A DNA stretch of 64,000 nucleotides from Prosthecobacter sp. (lineage in GTDB: Bacteria > Verrucomicrobiota > Verrucomicrobiia > Verrucomicrobiales > Verrucomicrobiaceae). The notes under the pieces were generated by a model. That model did not search any database, was not told the DNA's origin, and was given only the letters and a program-made list of their open reading frames with translations. The position numbers and the translations under genes are program-made. Below, one piece after another: positions 1-10,413 of this stretch (position 1 is its first letter; every line of letters starts with the position of its first letter). Location of the stretch: positions 1 to 64,000 of the forward strand of contig NZ_JACSRD010000171.1 in the NCBI RefSeq assembly GCF_014879935.1. The letters are read 5' to 3'.

Positions 1-763
1 GCAGGCCGATATCCAGCGCCGCCTCCCAGGCCTCCTCCGCGCTGCCGATGGTCTGGCCTTCCGGCACGGGCACGCCGGCCTGCTTCAAAAAGGTGCGCGT
101 GAGATCCTTGTCCTGAGCGATGTATTCCGCGATGGCACCGGTGCGATCCGTCTCCGCCGTCCAGATGCGGCGCTGTTTCGCCCCTTGGCCGAGCTGGATG
201 AGGCTGCGGCCCTCTTGCAAGCGTCGCCACGGGATGCCGCGTTCTTTGGCCGCATCGACAATCGCCTTCGTGCTCGGACCAAGCGCATTGCGGTCCACCA
301 CGTCTTGCAGGCGCTTCACCTCCGCCGCGACATCGAAGCTGCCACCTGTGTAAGCCGCGAGAAGCAACTCACGTGCCGCCCGCAGGCACTCCTGCGCGAC
401 GACCTCGTCATCGAAACGGACGATCACTTTGTACAAACCCTCCACGCAAGTCTCGCGGGCCTTGCCAAAGCCCAGCGGATGCCCCGCCAGGGTCTGAAGC
501 TCCAGCGTGACATGCTCGAGAATGTGCGCCGGATAGGTGCCTCGGTCGAGACGCTGAAAAAAGCCCCCACGCTCGCCCACGCTGCACCGATGCTCGATCA
601 TGCCGGGCAGCCAGGCCTTCAGCCGTTCGTTGAAACCGGGCACTTCGTCCGAGCCGGTGTCCTTCAAGCTGCCGAGATCGACCCACGCCTCCATCACCGG
701 ATAGTTCGCCCAGATGTTCGGGCCGCGGAGGATGTGGATTTCACGAATGTCGAGGTCAGGCAT
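1..763 (-). CDS. cphA: Cyanophycin synthetase, N-terminal part (runs off left edge)
   Basis: Minus-strand reading from ATG at 761-763: MPDLDIREIHILRGPNIWANYPVMEAWVDLGSLKDTGSDEVPGFNERLKAWLPGMIEHRCSVGERGGFFQRLDRGTYPAHILEHVTLELQTLAGHPLGFGKARET..., which fits the CphA N-terminal domain (LRGPNxW, EHxxLELQxLAG, GFGxxRET). Open to base 1; absent from the ORF track because it has no stop in the window. Confidence 0.88.
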   Translation of the reverse strand, partial: MPDLDIREIHILRGPNIWANYPVMEAWVDLGSLKDTGSDEVPGFNERLKAWLPGMIEHRCSVGERGGFFQRLDRGTYPAHILEHVTLELQTLAGHPLGFGKARETCVEGLYKVIVRFDDEVVAQECLRAARELLLAAYTGGSFDVAAEVKRLQDVVDRNALGPSTKAIVDAAKERGIPWRRLQEGRSLIQLGQGAKQRRIWTAETDRTGAIAEYIAQDKDLTRTFLKQAGVPVPEGQTIGSAEEAWEAALDIGL

Positions 764-861
764 GCGGCGCGGATGTTACGCGAGCAGTTTTGACAGGCAA
801 GGGATGCCCGGCTGAAACATAAAACCTTGCCATCATCCGTAGAAGGTCTTGAATCGCCACG

Positions 862-1686
862 ATGCAAATTCCCCTCGAAGATCTGTTCAATGATGTGCTC
901 GCCAAGGCCCAGCGCGGCCTCGCCTTGAGCGATTCAAAGCTCGCCGCCCTTTCCGGGCTCACCGCCGATGAGATCGTCGCCGCCCGTGGTGGCCAGGCGG
1001 ACTACGCGCAGTTGCTCCGGCTGGCCCCGCATCTCAATCTCCATGGCCCGTCGTTGGTGACGATGTCGCAAAACGCCTGGCGTCCGCTCGAGGTGCGGCT
1101 TCCGGGGCTGGCACAGTTCAACACAACCTGGCAGGACATGACCGTGAATGCCTACCTCGTGTGGGACCCGGAGACGAAAAATGCCGTCGCGTTCGACACC
1201 GGGGCCGATGCCTCGCCGATGATCGACTTCATCGAGAAGAATGGCCTGAACCTCAGCCTCATCTTCATCACGCACACGCACCCGGACCACATCCTCGACC
1301 TCAAAAAGCTCTCCGCTGACGGGGCCGTGACCGCCTTCGTGCATGAACGCGAGGCCTTTGATGGCGCCACGTCGTTCAAGCTCGGCGAAACGGAATGCTG
1401 GGAGACCGGCGGCCTCAAGATCGAGCCCCGCAGCACCTGGGGGCACTCGAAAGGCGGCATCACCTACGTGGTGAGCGGCCTTGAGCGCCCCGTCGCCGTC
1501 GTCGGCGATGCCTTGTTTGCCTCCAGCATGGGCGGCGGCATGGTTTCGTATGCCGACGCTCTCGCCACGAATCGCCAGGAGATTTTCTCCCTGCCTGACA
1601 ACACCGTCATCTGCCCCGGACACGGGCCGTTGACCACGGTCGGAGAAGAAAAGGCGCACAATCCATTCTATCCCGAGTTCAAGTAA
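862..1686 (+). CDS. MBL-fold metallo-hydrolase
   Basis: THTHPDH metal motif, GDALF and CPGHGP motifs; extra ~45-aa N-terminal segment. Confidence 0.9.
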   Translation: MQIPLEDLFNDVLAKAQRGLALSDSKLAALSGLTADEIVAARGGQADYAQLLRLAPHLNLHGPSLVTMSQNAWRPLEVRLPGLAQFNTTWQDMTVNAYLVWDPETKNAVAFDTGADASPMIDFIEKNGLNLSLIFITHTHPDHILDLKKLSADGAVTAFVHEREAFDGATSFKLGETECWETGGLKIEPRSTWGHSKGGITYVVSGLERPVAVVGDALFASSMGGGMVSYADALATNRQEIFSLPDNTVICPGHGPLTTVGEEKAHNPFYPEFK

Positions 1687-1707
1687 TCCAACCACACCCA
1701 ACCAATC

Positions 1708-2592
1708 ATGTCTCAAACCGTTGCTTTCGTCGGAGTCGGCAAAATGGGGGCCAACATGGCCCGTCGCCTCAAAGATTGTGGCTACAGCGTCACCGCCGTG
1801 CTCGATGTGAACACCCAGGCCGCCGCTGAACTGGCCGCGGAACTCGGCTGCAAGGCCTGCACGCAGCTGGCCGATGTCACCGCCGCCGCGGATGTCATTT
1901 TCACCGTCGTCACGAACGACGCCGCCATGCGCGCCATTTTCCTCGCCAGCGGCGACAGCCTGCTGACGAACGCCAAGGGCAAGATTTTCATCAACTGCGC
2001 CACGCTTTCGCCCACGATCCACCGTGAGGTCTATGCCGCCGCCGAAAAAGCGGGCGCGCACAGCCTCGAAGCCTGCATGGCGTCATCCATCAGCCATGCC
2101 CGCGAAGGCAAGCTCTACCTCATGCTCGCTGGCGATGAAGCCATCTACAACCAGGTGCAGCCGATGATCGAGCAGATGAGCGTGAACCGCCGCTTCATCG
2201 GCGGTCCAGGCCGTGCGGCGGAGGTGAAGGCACTGGTGAACATGGTCATGAACATCAATACCGCCGGCCTTGCCGAAGGTCTGGGCCTCGCAGCCGCCCT
2301 GGGCCACGATTTGGGCATGATCCGCGAGGTGTTCAGCCAGACCGGAGCCAATTCCCGGGTTCTGGAGACCGACAGCGCCGACATGGTCGCCCGCGAGCAC
2401 GATTGCTGGTTCTCTGCCGAGCATGCCGCGAAGGACAGCGGCATCGCCGCCGACATCGCAAAGTCGGTCGCCCTCAACCTCCCGCTCAACGACGCCACGA
2501 AGGCCCAGTATGACAAAATGGTCACTCTCGGTCTTGGCGGACTCGACAAGAGCGGCGTCGCCGAACTGACCTTCAAGGGCCGGCACGCCTGA
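1708..2592 (+). CDS. NAD(P)-dependent oxidoreductase, 3-hydroxyisobutyrate dehydrogenase family
   Basis: N-terminal GVGKMGANMARRL Rossmann motif; NMVMNINTAGLAEGLGLAA helix; size 294 aa. Confidence 0.93.
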   Translation: MSQTVAFVGVGKMGANMARRLKDCGYSVTAVLDVNTQAAAELAAELGCKACTQLADVTAAADVIFTVVTNDAAMRAIFLASGDSLLTNAKGKIFINCATLSPTIHREVYAAAEKAGAHSLEACMASSISHAREGKLYLMLAGDEAIYNQVQPMIEQMSVNRRFIGGPGRAAEVKALVNMVMNINTAGLAEGLGLAAALGHDLGMIREVFSQTGANSRVLETDSADMVAREHDCWFSAEHAAKDSGIAADIAKSVALNLPLNDATKAQYDKMVTLGLGGLDKSGVAELTFKGRHA

Positions 2593-2653
2593 GATCAAGT
2601 TTGGCATGGCAGCGGGCGTTGTGATCGGCTATTCTGCAAGTCTGACACCCTGA

Positions 2654-3295
2654 ATGCCTAAAAGGTCTTCCAATGCATTGATTGCCGCGCTGGCTCTGCT
2701 GGCGCTGGTGTTGCTCACGGTCTGGTTCCTGCCGGCACCCGGAATCACCCACGATGCAGGAGGGCAGAACCGCCCGCAAACCGCCCAAACCAAGGCGGAA
2801 GCCAGCCCTGTTCTACCAACCGCTCCTCAGCCGGCCGCACCTCCCGAGGCGTCCGTGCAGCCTCGTCCCGCGCTCGTGTTGAATGGCGGGAAATCCGTGA
2901 TGCAGGTCTATCGACTGGCGCTGCGTGGAGGCGTCATCTCCCTGGACGCGGCTGACCGTGTGGAGGGTGATTTTCATCGCCGCCGTGGCCCGATGACGTG
3001 GCAGCCAGGCATGTGGTGCGTGCGGGTATTGGACGCCAGCCACCGGGCGCTGGCCCAGGAGACGAGCGCGGCGCCGGATGAGCCTTGCGTCGTCCTCGAT
3101 CCGAACGTGGCGACATCGTCCGGCCAGCCGCAGGCCGCCCGATTGAAACTGACCGATGACGTGATGACCCAGGTGCGCATGCCGGCGACTCCAGGAGCGA
3201 AATGGGTGAAGATTTACCGCCTCGCCGGTTCACAACCCGCCGCGCTGGACGTGGAACCCCTCGGCCAGTTGCTGGCCACCCTGCCGATTCCATGA
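2654..3295 (+). CDS. Hypothetical membrane-anchored protein
   Basis: N-terminal hydrophobic helix then Pro/Ala-rich linker; stop overlaps the start of the next CDS (ATGA). Confidence 0.72.
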   Translation: MPKRSSNALIAALALLALVLLTVWFLPAPGITHDAGGQNRPQTAQTKAEASPVLPTAPQPAAPPEASVQPRPALVLNGGKSVMQVYRLALRGGVISLDAADRVEGDFHRRRGPMTWQPGMWCVRVLDASHRALAQETSAAPDEPCVVLDPNVATSSGQPQAARLKLTDDVMTQVRMPATPGAKWVKIYRLAGSQPAALDVEPLGQLLATLPIP

Positions 3296-4827
3296 GTCAC
3301 CGGCTTGCCATCGCCATTCTGCTTTTCCTGGGCATGCAAACGCTGCTCCAGGCACAGACCGCGACCTTGGTCGCAGTCGAAGAGAACGGCCCACGTTCCC
3401 AGCGGATCAATGTGGTGTTCCTGTCGGAGGGTTACACCACGGCAGACATGCCAAACTTCGCCACGCACGTGAACACTGCGGTGAACTTCCTCTTCTCCAA
3501 GGAGCCGTGGCAGCAGTATCGCAGCTACTGCAACATCTACCGCATCGAGATCGCCTCGAACCAAAGCGGCTGCGACAACGGCAACACCAGTGGCGTGAAC
3601 GGCACTCGCGACACCTACTTCAGCACGGGTTTCAACACGCCGACGGTGTCCCAACTGCTGACTTTGGCCGGGAACGGCTCGACCAGGGCATACACCTTGC
3701 TCAACCAGCATGTGCCTGAGTACGATGTGCCCGTGGTGCTGGTGAACGACACCAAATACGGCGGCTCAGGCGGCAGCATCTCGGTGGCGTCGATTCATTC
3801 GCTCAGTGCCGCCGTCGTTGAACATGAGATCGGCCATTCCTTCGCTCAACTGGCGGACGAATACGACACCGAGTACCTCATCTACACGCCCTACGAACGT
3901 GCGAACAACACCGCCCAGACCACGCGTGAACTGATCCGGTGGAATCACTGGATTGAAGCCACCACTCCCGTTCCAACTCCCGAAACACTGACTTACGATG
4001 CGCTGGCCGGCCTGTTCGAAGGCTCCATGTATCGGACGTCCGGCTGGTATCGCCCTCACAACAATTCGTTGATGAAAAACCTCAATCGCCCCTGCGGTCA
4101 GGTGAATCGCGAGCAGTTCGTGCTGCAATACTACAGCCGCGTCAGTCCGCTCGATGACTTTTCGCCGGAGTCCACCACAGCCACCGTCACCACGCCTTCC
4201 ACGCTGTCTTTCCAAGTGACCCCGAAGTCACCCTCCAGCGGCCTCGCCTTGCAAGTGAGTTGGAAGATCGATGGCGTCACGCAGGCTGGCCAGACCGGCA
4301 CCTCCTTGACCACGCTTTCAGACTTCATCGGCAACGGCAGCCACACGGTGACCGCGACGGTTCAGGACCCGACACCGTTTGTGCGCCTCGACACGAGCAG
4401 CCTGCTCAATGACGAAATCACCTGGAATCTCACCCTCGACGGGCAGATTCCCGCCACCCTGGCCGCCTGGCGCACGACCTACGGTGCCGACACCGCCGTC
4501 AATTCCACGGACCAACTGGCCAACTTGATCAAGTACGCGCTCGGCCTGAATGCCACTATGCCCGCGACCCCATTGCAAATGCCTGCTGGCAGCCTCACCT
4601 CCAGCAGCGGAGAGCAGTACCTGACCCTCACAGTGCCGCGGCGGATGAAACGCACCGATGTGAGCTATCAGATCGAAGTCTCCGACGATCTGGCCACCTG
4701 GCACTCCGGTGCTGGCCACACCATCGTGGTGGAGGACACCGAAACGACTCTGGTCGTCCGTGACGCACAACCCATGAGCAGCGGCGGCCGCCGCTTCATC
4801 CGTCTGGCAGTGCAGGCAGCACCGTGA
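3292..4827 (+). CDS. Peptidase M64 (IgA peptidase M64-like) family secreted protein
   Basis: RINVVFLSEGYT, VEHEIGHSFAQLADEY zinc motif; start set to ATG 3292 with signal peptide instead of ORF-track 3202. Confidence 0.85.
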   Translation: MSHRLAIAILLFLGMQTLLQAQTATLVAVEENGPRSQRINVVFLSEGYTTADMPNFATHVNTAVNFLFSKEPWQQYRSYCNIYRIEIASNQSGCDNGNTSGVNGTRDTYFSTGFNTPTVSQLLTLAGNGSTRAYTLLNQHVPEYDVPVVLVNDTKYGGSGGSISVASIHSLSAAVVEHEIGHSFAQLADEYDTEYLIYTPYERANNTAQTTRELIRWNHWIEATTPVPTPETLTYDALAGLFEGSMYRTSGWYRPHNNSLMKNLNRPCGQVNREQFVLQYYSRVSPLDDFSPESTTATVTTPSTLSFQVTPKSPSSGLALQVSWKIDGVTQAGQTGTSLTTLSDFIGNGSHTVTATVQDPTPFVRLDTSSLLNDEITWNLTLDGQIPATLAAWRTTYGADTAVNSTDQLANLIKYALGLNATMPATPLQMPAGSLTSSSGEQYLTLTVPRRMKRTDVSYQIEVSDDLATWHSGAGHTIVVEDTETTLVVRDAQPMSSGGRRFIRLAVQAAP

Positions 4828-7575
4828 TCAGTTTCGTGGTCCCCCCACCTTCAGCACCTCCAGCTTCTTGCCGATGGTGCGGCGTTGAAGCTCCTGGCCG
4901 CCGGTGGTGGCCTTGATGATGAGAGTTTCGCCCACTTTGGCGGGGATCATGGCCTCTTCGCCCGATTGCAGGGAACGGACGAACTGCTCACGCTCAGCAC
5001 CGATGCTGATGCCAAACACACGCACCGCGCCGGTGTGGTTGTTGCTGACGACCACCTCCGCCGGATCGCCGGCATTCGGCGGCGGCCTGACGGCGGTGGC
5101 TGCTGCGGGCAGTGGTTTCGCAGGGGGCGTGGCAGGATTCACCGGCATGGGCGTCACTGGCGGCTGGTTGATCGCCGGAACGGTTGAAACCGGCGAGGCA
5201 GGCAGCGCCCGCATGACACTGGAGCCAGGAGTGGCGGCGGAAACAGCGGCGGGACGCTTCACGGTGATGGCCGGCTCGTTGATCGATACGCCAGGAACCG
5301 AATTGGCTGGCCGTTTCGGCTCCTTGGCGGCTCCGCAATTGAATTGAGCCAGCAACTCCTCCCGGCGCGGCTCCAACGGCAGATCGGAATACGTTTTGAG
5401 CGAGTTCCGCCGCCGGGCGAGATCATCGATCTCCGGTGTCGTGAAGGCAGCAGGATCAAAGGGGGCGACACGCTGGCGGTCGAGCGTGTCGAACTCGTTC
5501 GCCATCCGCTCGCGCTGCTGGAGCTTGCTGTTGAGGCTGGCCTGCGCATTGCCGACCTCGCGTTGGAACTGGTTCTGCAGATTCGCGATCTGCGCGGCCA
5601 TCTGCGCATCCTGGTTCTGGATCGCGGCCATCTGGGTGCGGATCTGCTGCATCTCGACCTGATGCTGTTGAATCTCGGCCAGGATGGCCTGCGAGTTGCC
5701 CATTTCCTGGCGCATGCCGGGCTGGAACGTCTGTTTTTCCGTGATCGGCGGCTGCTGCTGGGCTGCTCCACGCAGCTCCACCTGATCCTGGGCCATGCAG
5801 GCGGATATCTGCTGAAAACGAGCCTGCAGCGGCGCGATCTGCGCGGCAATCTGCTGCCGCTGCTGCATGAAGCCGACGATCTGAACGCGGTATTTCTGGT
5901 CAAACCCGTTCACCGTCGTCTGCAGCGTCTGGATCTCCGCATCGAGCGCGGCCACATCGCGGCTGAGGACGCTCTGCCGCTCCATCAGGCGGGAGATCTC
6001 GGCATTCCGCTTCTCCGTGACCTCGGCCACGAGTTTGTTTCGTGCGGCGTCCTCGGCGGCTTTCAGTTTGTCGTGCTCAGCCGTCACGTGATCGCGAGCC
6101 TTGGCACACTCCGCCTGCAGTTCGCCTTTCAGCGCGCCCAGCAGCTCGCTTTCGAGCAGAACCGCATCCCCGGCGCCCACTTGATCACGCCACGGCCCTT
6201 TGATCAAACCCAGCGCGATGCCGCACACGTGCGCCGTGTCCTTCGAAGCTGGTGTGGCAGCACGGTTGGCGTAATGACGCTGAACCAGGGAGCGGATTTC
6301 CTTCACCGCCTGTCCGGGCTGATGCAGGCACAGATGCATCCACAAACGAGCCTCACAAGCACGGTCCCAAACCGCCGCGTCGCTCTTCTGGCCGATGGCT
6401 GCGGCGAAACTCTGCTGCGCACCGCCGTAGTCGCCTGAGCTGAGGCGTGTGAGGCCTTGCGCGTAATTCAGCGCGCAATCCACCGGCCCCGCCTTCCCTG
6501 CTCGCTGCCAGGCGCGTTCGCTCGCGGCTTTCGCTTGTGCCGAGGGTCCCCAGCCATCGTTGAGCATCACCCGCACGTAGCCGTGCTGCAGTTCGTTGCA
6601 GGGCTCGAGTTCGAAAATAACCGAGCCGTCCTTGTCGCATTTCACCACCAGCGGTCCGGTGAAGGGTTCACACTCCGGAGCGTCGATGGCGACGGTGTAA
6701 CTGCCCTCGCCCAGCAGCTTCGCCATGTATTCGCCCCTGGCATCCGTCACGAAGGGCTGGTTCACCGGCGCCTGCTGGCTTCCCTGCGGCTGCAGCAGCA
6801 GTTTGGCATTCGCCACCGGCAGACGTGCGTCGGTGGAGCGATCTTTGCCGCTGCGGATCACTTTCACCACCAGGATGGCGAGGTCGCAACGATCTCGCTT
6901 CGGCGGCGTCTTCGACAGCAGGAAGTCATGCACGTATTCCAGCGTCGATTTCGGCACGGTGAACCCGCGTCCGGCGTTCTCGGTCTCAAATCCGACGGCA
7001 CTGACACGATACCCGTAATCGGCGGGCGGCAGGTTCTTGATCTCGTAGTAGCCGCCGGGCGAGTTGGCCGTCGCCGTGGCCACCACCGTGCCTCCCGGGC
7101 CGGAAAGCAGCTCGATCTTGGCTCCTGGAAGCGGGCCGAGGTTCTCGCCCTTCTCATTCTGTCCGTAAACGCGGCCATGCACGGCAGGCTGGACGATGTT
7201 TGACTGCGCGATGCCGCTGGGAGGCGTGCCGGGCCTCACTTCCTTTGTGAGCAGGAAGTCATGCACAAACTCACGCGTGTCCTGCGGCATGGCGAAGCCG
7301 CGTTGCTCGTCCTCGATGCGAAAATCACTCGCTGTGACCTTGTAGCGATAAGCTCCAGCTTTCAGAGTTGCGATCTGGTAGTAGCCGAACTCGTTCGTTT
7401 TTGCCGTCACCACCCCTCCGCCTGCCTCGCTCTTCAATTCGATCTGCGCATTCGCCACCGGCCCCAGGTTGGCCCCTTTTTCATCCTGACCATAGACGCG
7501 GCCATGCACTCCGCCGTCTGCCGCCGGAGAGACGCCGACACCCAAGGCGAATAAAAGAAGCGTGAGCGTTTTCAT
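4828..7575 (-). CDS. Secreted protein with tandem carboxypeptidase-regulatory-like domains and C-terminal coiled coil
   Basis: Signal peptide; duplicated VHGRVYGQ(D/N)EKG...GYYxI...FVHDFLL units; long Gln-rich coiled coil. Confidence 0.82.
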   Translation of the reverse strand: MKTLTLLLFALGVGVSPAADGGVHGRVYGQDEKGANLGPVANAQIELKSEAGGGVVTAKTNEFGYYQIATLKAGAYRYKVTASDFRIEDEQRGFAMPQDTREFVHDFLLTKEVRPGTPPSGIAQSNIVQPAVHGRVYGQNEKGENLGPLPGAKIELLSGPGGTVVATATANSPGGYYEIKNLPPADYGYRVSAVGFETENAGRGFTVPKSTLEYVHDFLLSKTPPKRDRCDLAILVVKVIRSGKDRSTDARLPVANAKLLLQPQGSQQAPVNQPFVTDARGEYMAKLLGEGSYTVAIDAPECEPFTGPLVVKCDKDGSVIFELEPCNELQHGYVRVMLNDGWGPSAQAKAASERAWQRAGKAGPVDCALNYAQGLTRLSSGDYGGAQQSFAAAIGQKSDAAVWDRACEARLWMHLCLHQPGQAVKEIRSLVQRHYANRAATPASKDTAHVCGIALGLIKGPWRDQVGAGDAVLLESELLGALKGELQAECAKARDHVTAEHDKLKAAEDAARNKLVAEVTEKRNAEISRLMERQSVLSRDVAALDAEIQTLQTTVNGFDQKYRVQIVGFMQQRQQIAAQIAPLQARFQQISACMAQDQVELRGAAQQQPPITEKQTFQPGMRQEMGNSQAILAEIQQHQVEMQQIRTQMAAIQNQDAQMAAQIANLQNQFQREVGNAQASLNSKLQQRERMANEFDTLDRQRVAPFDPAAFTTPEIDDLARRRNSLKTYSDLPLEPRREELLAQFNCGAAKEPKRPANSVPGVSINEPAITVKRPAAVSAATPGSSVMRALPASPVSTVPAINQPPVTPMPVNPATPPAKPLPAAATAVRPPPNAGDPAEVVVSNNHTGAVRVFGISIGAEREQFVRSLQSGEEAMIPAKVGETLIIKATTGGQELQRRTIGKKLEVLKVGGPRN

Positions 7576-10313
7576 GGTGTGTTGTCAGGAACGAGACGTG
7601 CCCCAATGACGCCGACGGAGTCGGTGAGATCGCCCGTGGTCATCATGATCATGTAAGTCACCGTCACATACATCGTGCCGGTGCCCGCCTGGGCTGTGTA
7701 GGCGGCGAAATTGAAGGCAGGAGGCCCCGCGAGAGAGTAAGCCGCACCGTTGACCGGATCGAGCGGATAGCCCACCAGGTTGTTCGCGCCCAGACGATCC
7801 GAACGCAGCGGCATGTCAACCAGCATCAGCGGCTGGGACTTCGTCAAAGGAGCCGCGGGGATCGGCGCGGTCGTTTGAATCATGAAAAACGGCTGCGTGA
7901 AGCCCAGAACGGCCGAGCCCGACAAATTCCGACGCAGCGGGCCGCTGCTAAGCTCCGCCCGTGCAAGGATCTGGCCCGTCGTCACCGCCGATGATCCGCC
8001 GACAAAACCCACATGGGCGATGGAGCGCAGTCCGTTCGCACCCGCTGGCGGCCAAGGCACAAAGCCTTCAAAGCGGATCGTGATCGTCTCCGCTCCGTCG
8101 CCCGTCGGTCGTGAGGCTGTGCTCCACGCAGGCAGGGTCACTGCTCCGGGAATGTTCTCATGGCTGGCAAACAACAGCCCGAAGTGACTGCCGTGCTCGG
8201 CGGTGAGGCTCCACGCATTGCGAATCGCGAGCGGATCAGCCAGCGGCATTGCGGACAAATTCAAAAACGGTGGCGTCACGGCCGGAGTCACCTGGAAACT
8301 CGGAGCCACCGCACTGGCCAGCACCGGAGGCGGCCGCAAAACGGTGCCACGACGCAGACTGACGGCTGCCGTGGGCGTCCCAGCCGGGAACAACGGCAGC
8401 AGCGAGCCATTCGCCGCCGTGATCACATTTCCCAACGGGCCGAGCGCCGTCACACGCGGCTGCACATAGAGATAAAGCGCCTCCGCCGACCCGGGAGCGA
8501 GCAAACCGGCCACGGCGGCACGGTTGATCGGGGGCATCACCGCCGCGGTGGATCCGGCTGGCACGCCGATCAACGTGGACATCGGCGTGATGAGCACTGG
8601 CGCCGGTTTGTGCGGCAGAACGGCGAACAGATCGACACGCCACGCGGCGATGTTCGACGTGTTGCCACCAACAGCCCAAGTCACCGTCACCGCGTCTCCA
8701 TCACGCACAATCGGAGTCGTCGGCGTGATGCGCACACCACTGATCAAGGGAGCCGCTGGCGGCGGCAGCGGGAAAAGCAGTTGAGCCAGCGCATTCAGAA
8801 ACGGCAGCAAACCTCCGCCCGGGGGCGGCAGTCCGCCGGGCAGGACCGTGCGCACCGGCGGCAGCAATGGTGGCGGCGGCAAACCAATGGGCGGGCCGAC
8901 AATCGGCGGCAAAACCGGCACCTGGGGTTCCGGCGGCAGTGGCGTGGCCGCAGGTGCGCCCGCTAGCTTCGCTCCCGACATCCACACGGGGATCTCTGTT
9001 CCTGTGGCCGGGGTGCGCACCAGCCCGCCCGACTCGTCGAAATGCGCCACCGGCGTCAAACGCACCGAAGGCAGCAGCGTCTTGTCGTCCGCCTGCTTGT
9101 CACTGTCATAGATGACCTGTCCGTCCGCCTCGACCTGCACGCGCTGGAGCTGCGCACGATCTGGAATCTTGCCCGCAGGCGCTCCACTGCCGATCACACC
9201 GACGCCAGGCGCGTCCAGCGCTTGTTTCGTCAGCGGATTCATCGCCACTTCGAAGGCAGCGATGTCAAACAGGCGCGGCTTTTCGTCATCGGACAACGGA
9301 TCGGCCTCGGAGGAGAGCAGGAACTTCCGCGCTCCTGCCACGAGATAGACGGGATTGCGTGTGCCCTGCTGCGGCTGGCTGCCGCCGGTCAGTGTCACGC
9401 GCAGACTCTCGACTTTCGCACCAGCCATCGGCACCGGCTGGAATTTTTCATCCGCCTCCTCATACCACGGAGTCGCCCCCACCACACGCCCGCTCAAGGC
9501 ACGCACCAAAGCGTGCTCCGTCTTCAGAGCGGCCTTTTCCGAGTCGCTCAGATCCGCGCGTTTGGTCTTCGCCTCGTATTCCGGCAGCAGTTTCATGAGG
9601 CTCTCGCGACTGGACGCCAGCTTCTTCTGCGCATGCACGTCCACCAGGCCGTTGGCGGCGAAAAGCTTGCCATTCACCTCGATGCGATAGCCCGCCAGCA
9701 CCCAGTCAGTGCGCCCCTGGGAGGCAAACCCGATGCTCTGCAAGTCACCGCACTTCACACCGGTCAGGAGTTGCTGAGAAGTCCCCAACGTGTCGAATCC
9801 CACGTCACCTTCCTTCGCCGAAAACTCAAACGTGGCCATCTTTCCAGGCCCGATCTCGGTCAGCATCTCGTTGAGGGACGATTTGAACGGAAACGCCGCA
9901 AAGGAAGGCTCACGCTTCATCCCGCCCAGCGGATACAGCCGCAGCGGAAAGCCGAGCCCGAGGTGCACATCCACCGGCTCTTTCAAAGGATCGCCATCCG
10001 TGCCCACACCGAGTGTGATCTTGATCGACTCGACCATCTCCCCCGGCGGGAGCTGCCCCATCTCAAATGGGGTGCGTGGCAGCCCTTCGTGCTTCACGGT
10101 CTCCTCGACCACTTCCGGCCCGACGGCAGCGCTGACCGCCACTGCGGCGGCCTCCTGCGGCTTCAGTTTGTCCAGCAGCGAAGGATCGACCTTCGTCACA
10201 TAAAGAGCGCCGGCACCGGCAGCCCCGCCAAACAGCAATCCCAGAAACAACTTGCCCCATCCCGATGAGACTTTACGTGGCAGCTCTGAAGCATCAGTGG
10301 AATCGTCTCTCAT
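7572..10313 (-). CDS. Hypothetical membrane-anchored protein with Pro-rich linker
   Basis: Long ORF, N-terminal TM helix (LFLGLLFGGAAGAGALYV), PPPPLLPP/GGLPPPGGGLL segment; overlaps the start of 4828-7575; start moved from 10343 to 10313. Confidence 0.78.
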   Translation of the reverse strand: MRDDSTDASELPRKVSSGWGKLFLGLLFGGAAGAGALYVTKVDPSLLDKLKPQEAAAVAVSAAVGPEVVEETVKHEGLPRTPFEMGQLPPGEMVESIKITLGVGTDGDPLKEPVDVHLGLGFPLRLYPLGGMKREPSFAAFPFKSSLNEMLTEIGPGKMATFEFSAKEGDVGFDTLGTSQQLLTGVKCGDLQSIGFASQGRTDWVLAGYRIEVNGKLFAANGLVDVHAQKKLASSRESLMKLLPEYEAKTKRADLSDSEKAALKTEHALVRALSGRVVGATPWYEEADEKFQPVPMAGAKVESLRVTLTGGSQPQQGTRNPVYLVAGARKFLLSSEADPLSDDEKPRLFDIAAFEVAMNPLTKQALDAPGVGVIGSGAPAGKIPDRAQLQRVQVEADGQVIYDSDKQADDKTLLPSVRLTPVAHFDESGGLVRTPATGTEIPVWMSGAKLAGAPAATPLPPEPQVPVLPPIVGPPIGLPPPPLLPPVRTVLPGGLPPPGGGLLPFLNALAQLLFPLPPPAAPLISGVRITPTTPIVRDGDAVTVTWAVGGNTSNIAAWRVDLFAVLPHKPAPVLITPMSTLIGVPAGSTAAVMPPINRAAVAGLLAPGSAEALYLYVQPRVTALGPLGNVITAANGSLLPLFPAGTPTAAVSLRRGTVLRPPPVLASAVAPSFQVTPAVTPPFLNLSAMPLADPLAIRNAWSLTAEHGSHFGLLFASHENIPGAVTLPAWSTASRPTGDGAETITIRFEGFVPWPPAGANGLRSIAHVGFVGGSSAVTTGQILARAELSSGPLRRNLSGSAVLGFTQPFFMIQTTAPIPAAPLTKSQPLMLVDMPLRSDRLGANNLVGYPLDPVNGAAYSLAGPPAFNFAAYTAQAGTGTMYVTVTYMIMMTTGDLTDSVGVIGARLVPDNTP

Positions 10314-10413
10314 GGCAGTGTCGTGTAAAACCTCGACCAGCATCCACGCAGGATCTCCGCGTTGAATCTGAGCCGATCATAGTCTCCCGCCCTGCCCGGA
10401 CGCAATCCTTATC

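Noticed and set aside
790-823. TTGACA...CATAAA as a sigma-70 promoter for the MBL gene
   Set aside because: Spacing of ~22 nt between the boxes is too long to support.
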